Positions 42,538 through 53,978 of a DNA stretch of 64,000 nucleotides are shown one piece after another. How positions within the stretch are numbered: position 1 is the first letter of the stretch; each line of letters begins with the position of its first letter. The stretch is from CAZZCU01 sp964652825 (GTDB lineage Bacteria > Bdellovibrionota_B > Oligoflexia > Oligoflexales > CAZZCU01). The stretch is taken from contig CAZZCU010000003.1 of NCBI GenBank assembly GCA_964652825.1, positions 1 to 64,000 on the forward strand, written 5' to 3'. Position numbers and translations under genes: made by a program. The notes beneath the pieces were generated by a model. It was not told the DNA's origin. It saw nothing but the letters and a program-made list of their open reading frames with translations, and made no database searches.

Positions 42538-42924
42538 ATGTCATTTCCATCAGATCGTCATTACACAAAAGAGCATGAGTGGGTGTTTCTGGAGTCGAAA
42601 ACCACGGCATCGGTAGGCGTCACGTCCTATGCGATTGAGCAACTTGGTGACATTGTGCATATGGAATTGCCGGCTGTGGGCGAAACTTTTGAGGCAGGTG
42701 CATCGTTTGGAACGATTGAATCCACCAAAACAGTTTCGGATTTATATATGCCGGTAGCCGGGAAAATCATCGAAGTAAACGAAGACTTGGTCAATACTCT
42801 CGATACCCTGCAAGACGATCCCTTTGAAGAGGGATGGTTGGTGAAAATTGATATTAATTCAGCGAAGGAAGTCGAAGAGTTGATGGATGCGGACGCATAC
42901 GATAAGTTTATCGCCGAGCAATAA
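42538..42924 (+). CDS. gcvH: Glycine cleavage system H protein
   Basis: About 128 residues: YTKEHEWVFLES, then the lipoyl lysine in FGTIESTKTVSDLYMPVAG and the C-terminal DPFEEGWLVKI. It carries the aminomethyl group on a lipoyl arm between GcvP and GcvT. Start at the ATG at 42538 with GAGG about nine bases upstream; a GTG at 42523 gives a longer frame without support. Lipoylation enzymes are not in the window. Confidence 0.96.
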   Translation: MSFPSDRHYTKEHEWVFLESKTTASVGVTSYAIEQLGDIVHMELPAVGETFEAGASFGTIESTKTVSDLYMPVAGKIIEVNEDLVNTLDTLQDDPFEEGWLVKIDINSAKEVEELMDADAYDKFIAEQ

Positions 42925-42945
42925 CGATAAGAAAAGGTATATGCC

Positions 42946-45846
42946 TTGAGCGATCACAAAAGCATTTCTCTTGATCGAGGCGGTTTGCCCAGAGACTTTT
43001 ATAGTTTTGCTGATCGTCACATCGGCCCCAATGAGAACGAAATCAAGAATATGCTTCGGGTTGTTGGCTACAACACCCTTGATGAACTTGTACAAACCGC
43101 GATTCCTAAAACCATTCAAAATCTGCAACCATTAGACTTACCGCCAGCATTGTCCGAACATGATGCCTTGGCGGAGCTGCGAAGTATCGCGAGTCAGAAC
43201 CAGATCTTTCGTTCATTTATCGGTATGGGTTACCACGATTGCAAGGTACCACCGGTGGTGCAACGTAATATCCTGGAAAATCCTGGCTGGTATACGCAGT
43301 ACACACCTTATCAGGCGGAAATTGCGCAAGGGCGGCTGGAAGCGCTCTTAAATTATCAGACCATGGTTGCGGATCTGACGGGACTGCCAATTGCTAATGC
43401 CTCCATGCTTGATGAAGCGACAGCGGCAGCGGAAGCGATGACGCTTTGTTATAACGTCCGCAAAGATGACGCTGCTGATACTATTTGGCTTGCAGCGGAC
43501 TGTCATCCGCAGAACATCGCCGTTGTCGAGACGAGGGCAGAGCCGCTTGGTATCAAAGTCAAAGTCGGTGATGTGCGTAAGCCGGTATTGGATAACCAGA
43601 TCTTTGCCATCGTATTGCAGTATCCTGGCACTGATGGTGCGGTTCATGATTTTAACGATTTAATCGTTGATGCTAAAAAACGTGGCATTCTGGTGGTTAT
43701 GATCGCCGATATTTTGGCGTTGGCGTTACTAAAGTCGCCGGGTGAGCTTGGTGCTGACGTGGCGGTCGGGAATGCGCAACGGTTTGGTGTGCCACTGGGT
43801 TATGGCGGGCCGCATGCCGCATACTTTGCAACCAAAGACGAGTATAAGCGCAAGATTCCTGGACGTCTGGTCGGTGTTTCCAAAGATCGCTTTGGTCAAC
43901 CGGCCTTGCGCTTGTCGTTGCAGACGCGCGAACAACATATTCGTCGTGACAAAGCGACCAGCAATATCTGCACGGCGCAGGTACTGCTGGCCATTATGTC
44001 GAGTATGTATGCTGTTTATCACGGGCCGGAAGGTATCAAACGTATTGCCACCAATGTCCATCATTGGGCTGGGGCTCTGACAGTGGCCTTGCGACAACTG
44101 GGCTACGAGGTTGTCGAGCAAGCTTTTTTTGATACGATTCGCATCGATGTGGAAGCGGATAAGTTAACGCGCATACGCCAGGCGGCACTCGCCGCAGGAA
44201 TTAATCTTCGTTATTTAAATGATCGCCAGATAACTATTTCTATGGATGAAACCTTTGGCGGCAAGGATCTACAGGCGTTGTGCGAGGTTTTTGCGCTTGG
44301 TTCATCCCGTGATTTGGATCTTCATCAGCTCCTCAAGCAATCCGCTTCGACTATTCCCGATAAGTTCATGCGGAAAAGTGCGTATTTGCAACATCCGGTT
44401 TTTAATAATTATCATACCGAAACCAAAATGTTGCGTTACATCCGCAAGCTGGAAGCACGCGATTTATCTTTGACACGTTCGATGATTCCGCTTGGTTCTT
44501 GTACGATGAAACTCAATGCGACTGCCGAGCTTTATCCCATCACATGGGCGGAATTTGGTGCTATTCACCCGTTTGTACCGACAGATCAGGCGCAGGGTTA
44601 TGCGCAAATGCTCACGCAACTAGAACAGATGCTCGCGGAGATTACCGGCTTTGCTGGAATTTCGTTGCAACCCAATGCCGGATCGCAAGGCGAGTACGCG
44701 GGTCTGTTGGTGATTCGCGCCTATCATAAATCCAAGAGTCAAACGCAACGCAACATTTGTTTGATTCCTAAGTCGGCCCATGGGACCAATCCCGCTAGCG
44801 CGGCGTTGGCGGGAATGAAAGTCGTTGTTGTCGCGTGTGATAAGGATGGCAACGTCGATCTCGATGATTTGCAGAAGAAAGCCAGCGAACACAAGCATGA
44901 TCTGGCGGCTTTGATGGTGACCTATCCATCCACCCATGGTGTTTTTGAAGAATCGATCACGCAGATTTGCGAGATTGTGCACGCAAATGGTGGCCAGGTG
45001 TATATGGACGGTGCCAACATGAACGCACAAGTTGGTCTATGCCGCCCCGGTAAATTCGGTCCTGATGTTTGCCATCTCAACCTGCACAAAACTTTCTGTA
45101 TTCCCCATGGCGGCGGTGGTCCGGGCATGGGTCCAATCGGTGTCGCTGCGCATCTTAAACCGTTTTTGCCGACGCACAATGTTATTCCGACTGGCGGAAC
45201 ACAACCAATCGGCCCAGTGTCGGCTGCACCCTGGGGCAGTGCTAGTATTTTACCGATTTCATGGATGTATATCCGCATGATGGGTGCTGCGGGATTAAGA
45301 CGGGCAACGGAAATCGCGATTTTAAACGCCAACTACATCGCCAAACAACTAGATGCTCATTATCCGGTTCTTTACAAAGGTAAAGCTGGTTTAGTGGCCC
45401 ATGAATGTATTGTTGATGTGCAGGCATTTAAAGCCATGGCAGGTATCGATGTCGATGATCTCGCAAAACGTTTGATGGACTATGGTTTTCACGCACCAAC
45501 CGTTTCCTTTCCTGTACCAAACACGATGATGATTGAGCCTACGGAAAGCGAGGCTCAGGATGAGTTGGATCGTTTTTGCGAGGCGATGATCGCCATGCGT
45601 GCCGAGGTCAAGAAAATCACCGATGGTACTTGGCCGAAAGACAGCAATCCCCTCAAAAATGCGCCGCATACAGTGGCTGTTATCGCCGGCGAAACCTGGA
45701 CGTATCCTTATACCAGACAGGAAGGCGCATTTCCTAAACCGTGGGTTGCGGAATCCAAGTTTTGGCCGCACGTGGGTCGGGTCGATAACGCTTACGGTGA
45801 TCGTAATTTAGTGTGTACGTGTTTGCCGATCGAAGCTTATACCTGA
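42946..45846 (+). CDS. gcvP: Glycine dehydrogenase (decarboxylating), single-chain P protein
   Basis: About 966 residues, the fused form in which both halves occur in one chain. The N-terminal inactive half ([20 protein letters not shown]) is followed by the active half with the pyridoxal-phosphate lysine in [18 protein letters not shown]. It decarboxylates glycine and loads the aminomethyl group onto GcvH. It starts with TTG and has AAAAGG nine bases upstream. The last 10 bases overlap the convergent rapZ, so no intergenic terminator exists. Confidence 0.97.
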   Translation: MSDHKSISLDRGGLPRDFYSFADRHIGPNENEIKNMLRVVGYNTLDELVQTAIPKTIQNLQPLDLPPALSEHDALAELRSIASQNQIFRSFIGMGYHDCKVPPVVQRNILENPGWYTQYTPYQAEIAQGRLEALLNYQTMVADLTGLPIANASMLDEATAAAEAMTLCYNVRKDDAADTIWLAADCHPQNIAVVETRAEPLGIKVKVGDVRKPVLDNQIFAIVLQYPGTDGAVHDFNDLIVDAKKRGILVVMIADILALALLKSPGELGADVAVGNAQRFGVPLGYGGPHAAYFATKDEYKRKIPGRLVGVSKDRFGQPALRLSLQTREQHIRRDKATSNICTAQVLLAIMSSMYAVYHGPEGIKRIATNVHHWAGALTVALRQLGYEVVEQAFFDTIRIDVEADKLTRIRQAALAAGINLRYLNDRQITISMDETFGGKDLQALCEVFALGSSRDLDLHQLLKQSASTIPDKFMRKSAYLQHPVFNNYHTETKMLRYIRKLEARDLSLTRSMIPLGSCTMKLNATAELYPITWAEFGAIHPFVPTDQAQGYAQMLTQLEQMLAEITGFAGISLQPNAGSQGEYAGLLVIRAYHKSKSQTQRNICLIPKSAHGTNPASAALAGMKVVVVACDKDGNVDLDDLQKKASEHKHDLAALMVTYPSTHGVFEESITQICEIVHANGGQVYMDGANMNAQVGLCRPGKFGPDVCHLNLHKTFCIPHGGGGPGMGPIGVAAHLKPFLPTHNVIPTGGTQPIGPVSAAPWGSASILPISWMYIRMMGAAGLRRATEIAILNANYIAKQLDAHYPVLYKGKAGLVAHECIVDVQAFKAMAGIDVDDLAKRLMDYGFHAPTVSFPVPNTMMIEPTESEAQDELDRFCEAMIAMRAEVKKITDGTWPKDSNPLKNAPHTVAVIAGETWTYPYTRQEGAFPKPWVAESKFWPHVGRVDNAYGDRNLVCTCLPIEAYT

Positions 45847-46736
45847 TCGAGTTCAAAATCACGATGGACGATGCTAATCAGATAATTATCATCCATTGAC
45901 GCCGCCAGCTTTTTACCAAGACGTTCTGCAATACTAACACTGCGGTGTTTTCCACCGGTGCAGCCGATTGCGATGCGCAAGTAGTGTTTGCCTTCCTGAT
46001 AATACTGCGGCAACAGATATGTATGAAGATCAGCAATCTTGTTAAAGAATATCTGGCTGTTTTCATCTTTGAAAACGTAGTCTTGTACATCGGTTTCAAT
46101 CCCGGTTTTGTACTTTAGATCTGGAACAAAATACGGATTCGGCAGAAAACGCACGTCAAACATACAATCCGCATTTTTGGGGACACCGTACTTAAAGCCA
46201 AAGCTGGTAATAGTGACGTGTAATTTTCGACTCGACTGACCCGAACTGTAACGTTCGTTAACCATTCGTGCCAACTGGTGTGGCGACCACGTGGTCGTAT
46301 CGTAACTGATATCGGCGACTTCCTGAACCGGGTCCATGAAGGTTTTTTCTCGCCGTATGGCGGCCATAAGTTCGCCAGTGACATCAAGCAACGGATGTTT
46401 GCGTCGCGTGGTGTTGTATCGATTGGCAATCACTTCTTCTTCGGCGGTAAGAAACAAGACTTCCACTCGCATACTTTTGCTGATGTTGGCTTTCAGTTCG
46501 GAAAATTTTAAGGCGAAATTGCGATCTCGAATATCCATGCCAAAAGCAAAATTGCGGCCGCTGTTTTCTGGTTTTCTGGCAAACTCCAATGCCCCCACGA
46601 CCAATTCTGTAGGAAGATTATCGATGCAATAAAAACCGATGTCTTCGAGTGCTTTGATCGCAACCGAATGCCCGGCACCCGATAAGCCGGTAATAATAAC
46701 TAATAATGGACTAGATGGTGTGGGGCGTTGTGTCAT
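45837..46736 (-). CDS. rapZ: RapZ/YvcJ-family nucleotide-binding protein
   Basis: About 299 residues. The N-terminal kinase-like domain has [20 protein letters not shown] and NTTRRKHPL; the C-terminal domain has [14 protein letters not shown] and [18 protein letters not shown]. In enterobacteria RapZ guides RNase E to the GlmZ small RNA to tune glmS; here its target is unknown. The Walker A lysine is replaced by His (GAGHS, codon CAT). Located after rpoN, as often. Start set at the ATG ending at 46736; a TTG at 46748 extends the frame. Confidence 0.93.
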   Translation of the reverse strand: MTQRPTPSSPLLVIITGLSGAGHSVAIKALEDIGFYCIDNLPTELVVGALEFARKPENSGRNFAFGMDIRDRNFALKFSELKANISKSMRVEVLFLTAEEEVIANRYNTTRRKHPLLDVTGELMAAIRREKTFMDPVQEVADISYDTTTWSPHQLARMVNERYSSGQSSRKLHVTITSFGFKYGVPKNADCMFDVRFLPNPYFVPDLKYKTGIETDVQDYVFKDENSQIFFNKIADLHTYLLPQYYQEGKHYLRIAIGCTGGKHRSVSIAERLGKKLAASMDDNYLISIVHRDFELDQV

Positions 46737-46751
46737 ATGCACCCGCAACTT

Positions 46752-48224
46752 TTAATAATATCGTTTGCGCCTGTTCGACGGTGAAATACCAAGTTGCTCG
46801 CGGTATTTTGCAACGGTGCGACGTGCCAGCTGAATGCCTTTCTCCTCAAGCATTTCAACAATAATCTGATCAGATAGCGGCTTCTTGGCATCTTCGGACT
46901 TAATTAACTCTTCGATCATTTTCTTGACCGACTCACTTGCAACTGATTCGCCGTCCGCGGTCGAAACAGAGCTATTAAAGAAGTACTTCAACTCAAAGAT
47001 GCCGCGTGGAGTATGCATATATTTATTGTTGGTGACGCGACTGATGGTTGATTCATGCATTTCAATGTCTTCGGCAATGTCTTTCAAAATCATGGGTTTT
47101 AAATGTTTTACACCCAAGTCAAAGAAATCCTTTTGTCGCTTAACAATACATTCAGCAACACGGAAGATAGTGCGTTGACGCTGCTGAATGCTCTTGATTA
47201 ACCATTCCGCGCTTTTTAGCTTTTCCTGCAAATAAGCTTTATCGCCGCCGCGAACATCGTTTTTCATCATGTCACGATACAATTTGCTGATCTTCAGTCG
47301 TGGCAGGCCGTCATCGTTCATGCCGACTGTCCACTCGTCGCCTAACTTAAAGACATAAACATCAGGTACCACATAATGCGGCGCTTCGTTGCCATATTGT
47401 CGGCCGGGTATAGGATCAAGTTCGCTGATGATCTGAACGTTTTCGATAACTTTCTCGATAGAAATTTTCATTGCTTTGGCAATGGCCTGGAAGTTGCGTG
47501 TTTCCAGATCCGACAAGTGACTCTCAATGATTTTTTCAACGATGCCGTTTCGTAGGCGAGCTTGTCGGAGTTGATTGAGCAGGCATTCCTTAAGATCGCG
47601 AGAGCCGACTCCGGGCGGATCCAGTCTTTGGATTGCATCCAGAACGTCTTCGACCTGTTCTTTATCCTGCTCCTCCAGATTGGCTAATTCGTCGACCGTT
47701 GTTTGTAGATAACCACGATCATCAATGTTGCCGATAATGATAGCAGCTAGTTTTTTCTCGTTGTCAGAAAAATCAAGTTCGCCAATCTGAGCCATGAGAT
47801 GCTCTTGCAAGCTCTTGGATTTGGTGACCATGTTTTCATAGTTCGGTTGCTCGTCGTCACGACGTTGCGATGCGCCAGACGGTGTGGGAGCGGCGCTTTC
47901 CTGATGTTTGGAATAAGCCTCCCAATCGATGTCAGGTGTGGCTGTCTCGCCGTCGACCTTATCAACAATTTCACCTGCCGATTCAAAGTGATCGTTGATA
48001 GCCTGTTCTTCGGTTTTCTCGGCGTTCATTTCGGCCTGATTCTTTTCTTCGGCCGTTTCTAAAACACCTTCTTCGAGAACAGGATTTTCTTCGAGTTGCG
48101 AGGCGACGAATTCTTCGAGCTCAAGACGAGATAGCTGCAGTAATTTAATAGCCTGCTGCAGCTGCGGCGTCATGAGCAGCTGCTGGGTTAATTTGAAATT
48201 AAGACTTTGTTTAAACTCAGCCAT
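46752..48224 (-). CDS. rpoN: RNA polymerase sigma-54 factor
   Basis: 490 residues. The Gln/Leu-rich region I (FKLTQQLLMTPQLQQAIKLL), an acidic region II (~residues 60-130) and the C-terminal RpoN box ARRTVAKYREQLGI, which binds the -24 promoter element, are all present. Sigma-54 needs activator ATPases and commonly drives flagellar, nitrogen and surface genes. GAGG lies five bases before the ATG. It sits in the order rapZ-rpoN-lptB on one strand. Confidence 0.97.
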   Translation of the reverse strand: MAEFKQSLNFKLTQQLLMTPQLQQAIKLLQLSRLELEEFVASQLEENPVLEEGVLETAEEKNQAEMNAEKTEEQAINDHFESAGEIVDKVDGETATPDIDWEAYSKHQESAAPTPSGASQRRDDEQPNYENMVTKSKSLQEHLMAQIGELDFSDNEKKLAAIIIGNIDDRGYLQTTVDELANLEEQDKEQVEDVLDAIQRLDPPGVGSRDLKECLLNQLRQARLRNGIVEKIIESHLSDLETRNFQAIAKAMKISIEKVIENVQIISELDPIPGRQYGNEAPHYVVPDVYVFKLGDEWTVGMNDDGLPRLKISKLYRDMMKNDVRGGDKAYLQEKLKSAEWLIKSIQQRQRTIFRVAECIVKRQKDFFDLGVKHLKPMILKDIAEDIEMHESTISRVTNNKYMHTPRGIFELKYFFNSSVSTADGESVASESVKKMIEELIKSEDAKKPLSDQIIVEMLEEKGIQLARRTVAKYREQLGISPSNRRKRYY

Positions 48225-48250
48225 AAGACCTCTAGTATATCAAACCTACT

Positions 48251-49006
48251 CTAGAGGCGGAAATTTTCACCTAAATAAGCTTCTCGAACTGTTTTATTAT
48301 TGGAAATCTCATCGGGAAGCCCTTCGGCGATAATTTGACCTTGTGACAAAATGTAGGCTTTATCGCAACTACCAAGGGTTTCGCGAACATTGTGGTCTGT
48401 AATCAATACACCCAAACCCTCGTTCTTGAGTTGACGAATAATGCCTTGAATTTCTTGGACGGTGACGGGATCAATGCCGGCAAAAGGCTCGTCTAACAGC
48501 AAAAAGCGTGGATTAATAATTAAAGCTCGCGCGATCTCCACGCGCCGTCGCTCACCCCCTGACAAGGCGGCACCCATTGATTGTGCAATATGACCAATCT
48601 GGAATTTGTGGAGTAGGTCTTCCAAGCGGGGAATGCGGTCGTCTCGAGGAATACCGACAACTTCCATGATGGCTAGCAGATTCTCGGTAACCGTCATGCG
48701 TCGGAAAATAGACATGTTTTGTGGCAGATAACTAATGCCTTTACGGGCACGTACATGCATGGGCAAAGGAGTAATGTCTTCGTTATCCATCAAAACCTGA
48801 CCCGACTGAGGATAAAGCAGACCGACGATCATATAAAAACTAGTGGTTTTGCCAGCACCGTTTGGGCCAAGTAGTCCGATAACCTGGCCGGTCCTGACTT
48901 CAAAAGATACTGATCTCACAACCTGACGTTGCTTGAAGGAACGGACCAAATTAATAGCGCGTAAAGTACTTCCTGGCCCGTTTGCCCCTGGTGCATTCTC
49001 GGTCAT
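48251..49006 (-). CDS. lptB: LptB, ATPase of the LPS export system
   Basis: 251 residues, one ABC ATPase domain: Walker A LLGPNGAGKTT, signature ALSGGERRRVE, Walker B FLLLDEPFAGIDP. It powers extraction of LPS from the inner membrane with LptFG. The start overlaps the lptA stop as ATGA. A short N-terminal extension (about 15 residues) precedes the domain. Confidence 0.96.
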   Translation of the reverse strand: MTENAPGANGPGSTLRAINLVRSFKQRQVVRSVSFEVRTGQVIGLLGPNGAGKTTSFYMIVGLLYPQSGQVLMDNEDITPLPMHVRARKGISYLPQNMSIFRRMTVTENLLAIMEVVGIPRDDRIPRLEDLLHKFQIGHIAQSMGAALSGGERRRVEIARALIINPRFLLLDEPFAGIDPVTVQEIQGIIRQLKNEGLGVLITDHNVRETLGSCDKAYILSQGQIIAEGLPDEISNNKTVREAYLGENFRL

Positions 49007-49656
49007 GGCTTTTTATCTCCTGGCTGCATTACGCCTTCAACGTTGTCTACCGAGATCCAGCCGGTATCGAGTTCATAGTTAATTTGCTTGCCGCGTAGTA
49101 CGTCGTCGCCGCGGATGAGTTGGGCATTGCCACGCAAGATCACTTTGCGATCAGAGTTATAAAATACCCCTTCGTTACCAACGCCGGTGAGCCGGTCTTT
49201 GGGATCCGGCGCTGATTTGGTGATTCTGACATTGCCGGTAACGACCACTCGGCTGACTTCGTCAGATTTTTCATCATAATAAATTTTGGCGTGATTGGCT
49301 TTAAGTTGGAGATCGCCTTGCGTAACAGTGACATCTTGCGACAGTTCCATGACGCCTTTTTCTTTGGTGGCTTTTAGCCCTTTGCTTTTCCATCTTACCG
49401 GTTGCTTACGAGCATTTTCTGGATCAGCCGAAGTTCGCGTCTTATTCGTGGTCTTTTTGCCGCTGCCTTTGTTGGTTGTGGGCGCACTTGTGTCTTTATC
49501 GGCCTTGGGCGGTGTTGGTTTTGCTTCGGGTGGAGCAATCGGTGTTGGTTGCGGCGGCGGTAATGGGATTTCATCGTCGTCCAGATCGGCACGAAGCGGG
49601 ATCGTAGCCAATAACAGACTGCACGCAAAAACATTCAATAGCTTAATTGTTCGCAT
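49003..49656 (-). CDS. lptA: LptA-like periplasmic LPS bridge protein
   Basis: About 217 residues. A signal peptide is followed by a low-complexity linker (PLPPPQPTPIAPP, then Lys/Thr-rich) and an OstA-type beta domain (KEKGVMELSQDVTVTQGDLQ, KANHAKIYY, VVVTGNVRI, LRGNAQLIRGDDVLRG). It forms the bridge carrying LPS to the outer membrane. The long linker is unusual. It overlaps lptC by 14 bases and lptB by four. Confidence 0.88.
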   Translation of the reverse strand: MRTIKLLNVFACSLLLATIPLRADLDDDEIPLPPPQPTPIAPPEAKPTPPKADKDTSAPTTNKGSGKKTTNKTRTSADPENARKQPVRWKSKGLKATKEKGVMELSQDVTVTQGDLQLKANHAKIYYDEKSDEVSRVVVTGNVRITKSAPDPKDRLTGVGNEGVFYNSDRKVILRGNAQLIRGDDVLRGKQINYELDTGWISVDNVEGVMQPGDKKP

Positions 49657-50230
49657 CAGGTTGCATCACTCCTGTGATTAGTCCCGTCATGCCGAGTATC
49701 TCTTTATCCACATGATAGGTAAAACCGTCATCACCCTCAAAAAGGCGATTGCTGCCAACTATTCGAACCGGTCGTTTGGAGCTGAGTGTACGACGATTTT
49801 CAATGTAATCGGCTTTCTCAGTGTACATTGCGTGGTCACGTACCTTGAGGACTACATTGTCCTCGACTTCCGCGCGTGACAATTTTGAACTGGCGGCGAG
49901 GTTACTGATGCTGGTTGTTTCAAAGTACGCGTCGGCTTTGTCGCTGCTGATGGTTTCTGAAATACCTTTATTCATGCGTTCTGCCACAATATTGCCGCTG
50001 AGCTCTACATGGTTTGGCTCAAAAAATAAGCCAGTTTCAGCGCTTAATGCCGAAGTTAAGTGAAAGTTCTCATAACGTAATATAGTAAACTCTTCGAGTA
50101 CGAGTCGAGGTTCTTGCGCTGAGTTGCGACGCATGTTTTCCCGTAAGGATTCAGTGTTTCTGGCGAAGAAAATAATTGCGGCAGTAAAGAATGACGCAAC
50201 AACACCAATAATGACAATAAGTTTTCCCAC
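49643..50230 (-). CDS. lptC: LptC-like LPS export protein
   Basis: 195 residues with one N-terminal membrane helix (LIVIIGVVASFFTAAIIF) and a beta-jellyroll (FHLTSALSAETGLFFEPNHV, EDNVVLKVRDHAMYTEKADY). LptC passes LPS from LptBFG to LptA. It starts with GTG and has GGGGAG seven bases upstream. It overlaps lptA and follows kdsD on the same strand. Confidence 0.85.
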   Translation of the reverse strand: MGKLIVIIGVVASFFTAAIIFFARNTESLRENMRRNSAQEPRLVLEEFTILRYENFHLTSALSAETGLFFEPNHVELSGNIVAERMNKGISETISSDKADAYFETTSISNLAASSKLSRAEVEDNVVLKVRDHAMYTEKADYIENRRTLSSKRPVRIVGSNRLFEGDDGFTYHVDKEILGMTGLITGVMQPDANN

Positions 50231-50268
50231 TAAGACGCTCCCCGCTATCTTAGTAGTTTACCGGAAAG

Positions 50269-51258
50269 CTAGATCATTTTCGCGGCCAAAAGATCATGCA
50301 TGCGTAACAAGCCGACTACGTTTGGCTTGGCGGTTGGATCAATTGCCAGAAGAGCGGTAATTTTAAATTCTTCCATTTTCTTAATCGCTTCTTCGATCAA
50401 GGCCGAGGCGAGAATAGTTTTTGGCGATTTTCTGAGAAGATCCTGAGCGGATTTCCCTAGTGTTGCGGCCCCAAACTCAAGCAGTGCGCGTCTTAGATCA
50501 CCATCGGTGATGACGCCAGCTAAATCTTGCTTTTGATCCAAGACAGCACAGATCCCAAAATTAGGATTGGTTACTTTATGCAAAATCTCATGAAATCCAG
50601 CCGTAAGACCTATGGTTGGCAGTTCCTCGCCTTTGCGCATGTAATCAGCGACACGCGATAATTTGCGCCCTAAAGATCCGTTTGGATGCAAGCGGGCAAA
50701 GTCATCGGCGGCAAAGCCCCGTGCTCGCATGGTGGCGATGGCCAGTGCGTCACCTAGGGCCAATGCCACGGTCGATGACGACGTCGGAGCAAGATTGAGG
50801 GCGCAGGCTTCTTGTTTGACCGAGCCATTCAGAACAACATCGGCACTTTTAGCAAGAGACGAATCGATCTTGCCGGTTAAGGCGATGACTTGGACACCGG
50901 TTCGCTTGGCGTAGCGGGCGACTTCGAGTACCTCCGATGTCTCGCCACCATAAGCGATAGCAAGAAGACAATCTTTAGCTGTGACGACACCGAGGTCTCC
51001 ATGCAGTGCTTCCGAGGGATGTAAAAACAAGGAAGGCGAACCTGTGCTGGAGAGAGTCGCGGCGATTTTGCGAGCAATATGACCGGATTTTCCCAAGCCG
51101 GTGAGAATCACGCGACCCTGACAGCTGAGAATAATGCTAACTGCATCAACAAACGACTGGTCGATGCCTGCGGCACAATCCGCTAGAGCCAAGCTTTCCG
51201 AGCGAATGGCCTCCGCTCCCCAAGCCATGATGTCTTTGGTTTGGGCAGGGGATATCAT
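50269..51258 (-). CDS. kdsD: Arabinose-5-phosphate isomerase
   Basis: 329 residues. An N-terminal SIS sugar-isomerase domain ([42 protein letters not shown] loop read here as YGGETSEVL) is followed by two CBS domains that end in [20 protein letters not shown]. It converts ribulose-5-phosphate to arabinose-5-phosphate, the precursor of Kdo for LPS. Its stop-start overlap with pyrG is four bases. Placed before lptC-lptA-lptB, which use the finished LPS. Confidence 0.94.
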   Translation of the reverse strand: MISPAQTKDIMAWGAEAIRSESLALADCAAGIDQSFVDAVSIILSCQGRVILTGLGKSGHIARKIAATLSSTGSPSLFLHPSEALHGDLGVVTAKDCLLAIAYGGETSEVLEVARYAKRTGVQVIALTGKIDSSLAKSADVVLNGSVKQEACALNLAPTSSSTVALALGDALAIATMRARGFAADDFARLHPNGSLGRKLSRVADYMRKGEELPTIGLTAGFHEILHKVTNPNFGICAVLDQKQDLAGVITDGDLRRALLEFGAATLGKSAQDLLRKSPKTILASALIEEAIKKMEEFKITALLAIDPTAKPNVVGLLRMHDLLAAKMI

Positions 51259-52895
51259 GAGTTCTTTTTTTCCTGTCGGTTGCGTAAAGCAGCTTTAATA
51301 AAATCACGGAACAATGGATGTGGGTGAACCGGTCCGCTCTTAAGTTCGGGGTGGAACTGGCAAGCTACAAACCATGGATGCGATTCAAGTTCCATGATTT
51401 CCACTAAACGATCATCCGGAGAAACGCCGCTGAAGATAATGCCTTCCTTTTCAAAAGCTGTCCGGAAATCATTGTTGAATTCATAACGGTGGCGGTGGCG
51501 TTCGGATATCATGGTCGAGCCATAGGCTTTGTGCGCCAAGGTATCGGCGCTGACTTTGCAAGGATAAGCTCCCAGTCGCATGGTTCCACCTTTATCCGAA
51601 ACATTCTTTTGCGAATCCATCAGATGAATAATCAAATTCTTGGCTTCCGGTTGAAATTCATGGCTGGTTGCGTCTTTCACCCCGATTTTATTGCGAGCAA
51701 ATTCTATTGCCGCTAGTTGCATCCCTAAACAAATGCCGAGGAAAGGTTTACCGGTCTCGCGCAAATAGCGGATCGTCGAGATTTTACCTTCGATACCCCG
51801 ATTGCCAAACCCGCCAGGAACAATGACTCCGTCAAATTCTTCGAGAATTTTTGCGGCTGTTTGCTCGTTAATCTCCGCGGCATCAATGAAAGCCGGTTCG
51901 ATTTTGCAGCGATTGGCGATGCCGGCATGAATGAGCGATTCAATAATAGATTTATAGGAATCGACAACATTTACGTATTTGCCAGCAATAGCAATTTTAC
52001 ACGCGGCCTCGGGTTTGTCCAAAGCGGAACTGATTTGTTGCCAAACCGAAAGATCGGGCGAACCCGTCCAAATATTCAACATATCGACAATGATTTGATC
52101 CATGCCCTGTGAGTGCAGGTAAAGCGGCATTTTATAGATGCTGTCCAGATCCATGGCTTCGATCACGCACTCAGGTTTGACATTGGTTGTCAGGGCGATC
52201 TTGCGTCGTAACTCCAAGGGTACCGGGCGATCAGCGCGACAAACCAGAATGTGTGGCTGAATACCAAGCTGACGCAAGTCTTTGACCGAGTGCTGTGTTG
52301 GCTTGGTTTTTAGCTCCTTAGCAGCGTTAATATACGGCACCAGAGTCAGATGGACATAAATGACATTTTGAATGCCGATGTCATAGCCGATCTGACGAAT
52401 GGCTTCCAGATAGGGTTGGCCTTCGATGTCACCAACAGTTCCGCCAATTTCGACAATGGCGATGTCTACGTCTTTGGCGGATTTAAAGATATTTTCTTTG
52501 ATCTGATCCGTTACGTGCGGAATCACCTGCACTGTTCCGCCCAGATAATCACCGCGCCGTTCTTTATTCAAAACGGCGTCATAAACCTGACCGGTAGAAA
52601 AGCTATTAAGATGCGTTAAACGAGCTTTGGTAAAGCGCTCGTAATGACCGATGTCGAGATCGGTTTCGGCCCCGTCGTCGGTGACAAAAACCTCCCCGTG
52701 CTGTAGCGGATTCATCGTCCCAGGATCGACATTGATATAAGGATCGCATTTAGTGAGCGAGATTTTTAACCCACGATTTTCCAGTAGAGCGCCAATGCTT
52801 GCCGCGATAATGCCCTTGCCGAGCGAAGAGACGACGCCTCCGGTCACGAAAATAAACTTCGTGCGCGGACCAGATTTTACGGATCGCTGGGTCAT
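51255..52895 (-). CDS. pyrG: CTP synthase
   Basis: About 546 residues. The amidoligase half starts [20 protein letters not shown]; the glutaminase half has GICLGMQLA with the catalytic Cys and [16 protein letters not shown]. It makes CTP from UTP and glutamine; CTP activates Kdo as CMP-Kdo, a logical neighbour for kdsD. The frame runs 20 codons upstream, but the ATG ending at 52895 gives the usual N-terminus. Confidence 0.97.
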   Translation of the reverse strand: MTQRSVKSGPRTKFIFVTGGVVSSLGKGIIAASIGALLENRGLKISLTKCDPYINVDPGTMNPLQHGEVFVTDDGAETDLDIGHYERFTKARLTHLNSFSTGQVYDAVLNKERRGDYLGGTVQVIPHVTDQIKENIFKSAKDVDIAIVEIGGTVGDIEGQPYLEAIRQIGYDIGIQNVIYVHLTLVPYINAAKELKTKPTQHSVKDLRQLGIQPHILVCRADRPVPLELRRKIALTTNVKPECVIEAMDLDSIYKMPLYLHSQGMDQIIVDMLNIWTGSPDLSVWQQISSALDKPEAACKIAIAGKYVNVVDSYKSIIESLIHAGIANRCKIEPAFIDAAEINEQTAAKILEEFDGVIVPGGFGNRGIEGKISTIRYLRETGKPFLGICLGMQLAAIEFARNKIGVKDATSHEFQPEAKNLIIHLMDSQKNVSDKGGTMRLGAYPCKVSADTLAHKAYGSTMISERHRHRYEFNNDFRTAFEKEGIIFSGVSPDDRLVEIMELESHPWFVACQFHPELKSGPVHPHPLFRDFIKAALRNRQEKKNS

Positions 52896-53088
52896 GACAT
52901 TTTCTCTATTCAACAAATTATGGGGAAAATCAACGACGGTTGGCGCACTTATCATCCCCGACTACTGTCGGAATTTCATTCTAGGACAGGGGGGTTATTG
53001 GCGTCAATGGCATATCATTCAGAGGTTTATCCTGGTAGAATGGAGTAGGTAAAAAAATAAATTGTAACGCCATGTTATATGCGCTGGG

Positions 53089-53964
53089 ATGCTGGGTGTG
53101 CGGATAGGTGTCGGGATTATTTTGTTTTTAAGTTTGGGCTTTGCTGCATGTCAGTTGCAAAAGTCGCCTAAGATGAGCAATCGGCGTTCCACGAGTGCGG
53201 CAGATGCGGCATCGGCTGGCGATTCAGGTAAAGATATCGTAGCCCTTCGTTTTGACGCCCCCCTACGTACCGCCGAGATTCACCGGCATGTGCTTACCAG
53301 CCAGGACGAGCGGGCAAAGCTCGTTGAGTCGTTGAAACCGGAATTAGGATGTACAGCCGACGGTTTTAAGAACGCGGTTAAGGAAGAGATTCAGACGGCG
53401 GATTCTGATTTACGTATCGCTAAGATTGCTGCTCGCGGCTACGCCAGCGGTCAGGCTGACGACCATCCGGTTGATCAAAAGCGCCAACAAATACGCTTTC
53501 AAACGCTACAAACCGGTGATCGATGGGAATGGTCCTATGAATTTGCAGGCGCGAGCCAAAAATTTTTAAGTCAACAAGCCAGCGAATTTAAAACTTTGTC
53601 TATGCAGTCCGGGGATAAGAAAACTTTCCGTGATGCGATGCTTGATGTGCCGGATGATCCGCTGGCTATCGTCTTGGATAAGCCGTTGATTTTTGAATGG
53701 AGCGGTGAGGCGCTGACTGAGCAGTCGTATGTACGCATTCAGATTGGTCCTCCCGGACAGAGTAAACCGATTACCTGCTGGTTTGCGGCCGACGAAGGTT
53801 CTGGGAGCATTCCGGTTGAATGGCTTGCGAAATTAGCGACAGGAAAAAACGAAGTTTTTGTTTCATTGGAGACTATGCAATGGCAGGACACCGCAGCAGA
53901 TGCAGGACCGCCATGGCTTCTTGCTATGTATGATTGGCGGCTTGGGCAATTGAATAAACCATAG
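53089..53964 (+). CDS. Lipoprotein of unknown function
   Basis: About 291 residues. The signal peptide ends in the lipobox GFAAC. A Ser/Ala linker is followed by a mixed domain with two cysteines (LGCTADG, ITCWFAAD) and strands at the end (WEWSYEFAGASQKF, VRIQIGPPGQSKP, NEVFVSLETMQW). No family recognised. It lies 14 bases before the barrel protein on the same strand, so both may act at the outer membrane. Confidence 0.75.
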   Translation: MLGVRIGVGIILFLSLGFAACQLQKSPKMSNRRSTSAADAASAGDSGKDIVALRFDAPLRTAEIHRHVLTSQDERAKLVESLKPELGCTADGFKNAVKEEIQTADSDLRIAKIAARGYASGQADDHPVDQKRQQIRFQTLQTGDRWEWSYEFAGASQKFLSQQASEFKTLSMQSGDKKTFRDAMLDVPDDPLAIVLDKPLIFEWSGEALTEQSYVRIQIGPPGQSKPITCWFAADEGSGSIPVEWLAKLATGKNEVFVSLETMQWQDTAADAGPPWLLAMYDWRLGQLNKP

Positions 53965-53978
53965 ATGGGAACAGAATA

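Noticed and set aside
45837..45846. Frameshift at the gcvP-rapZ junction
   Set aside because: Both proteins have normal C-termini; it is a simple convergent 10-base overlap.
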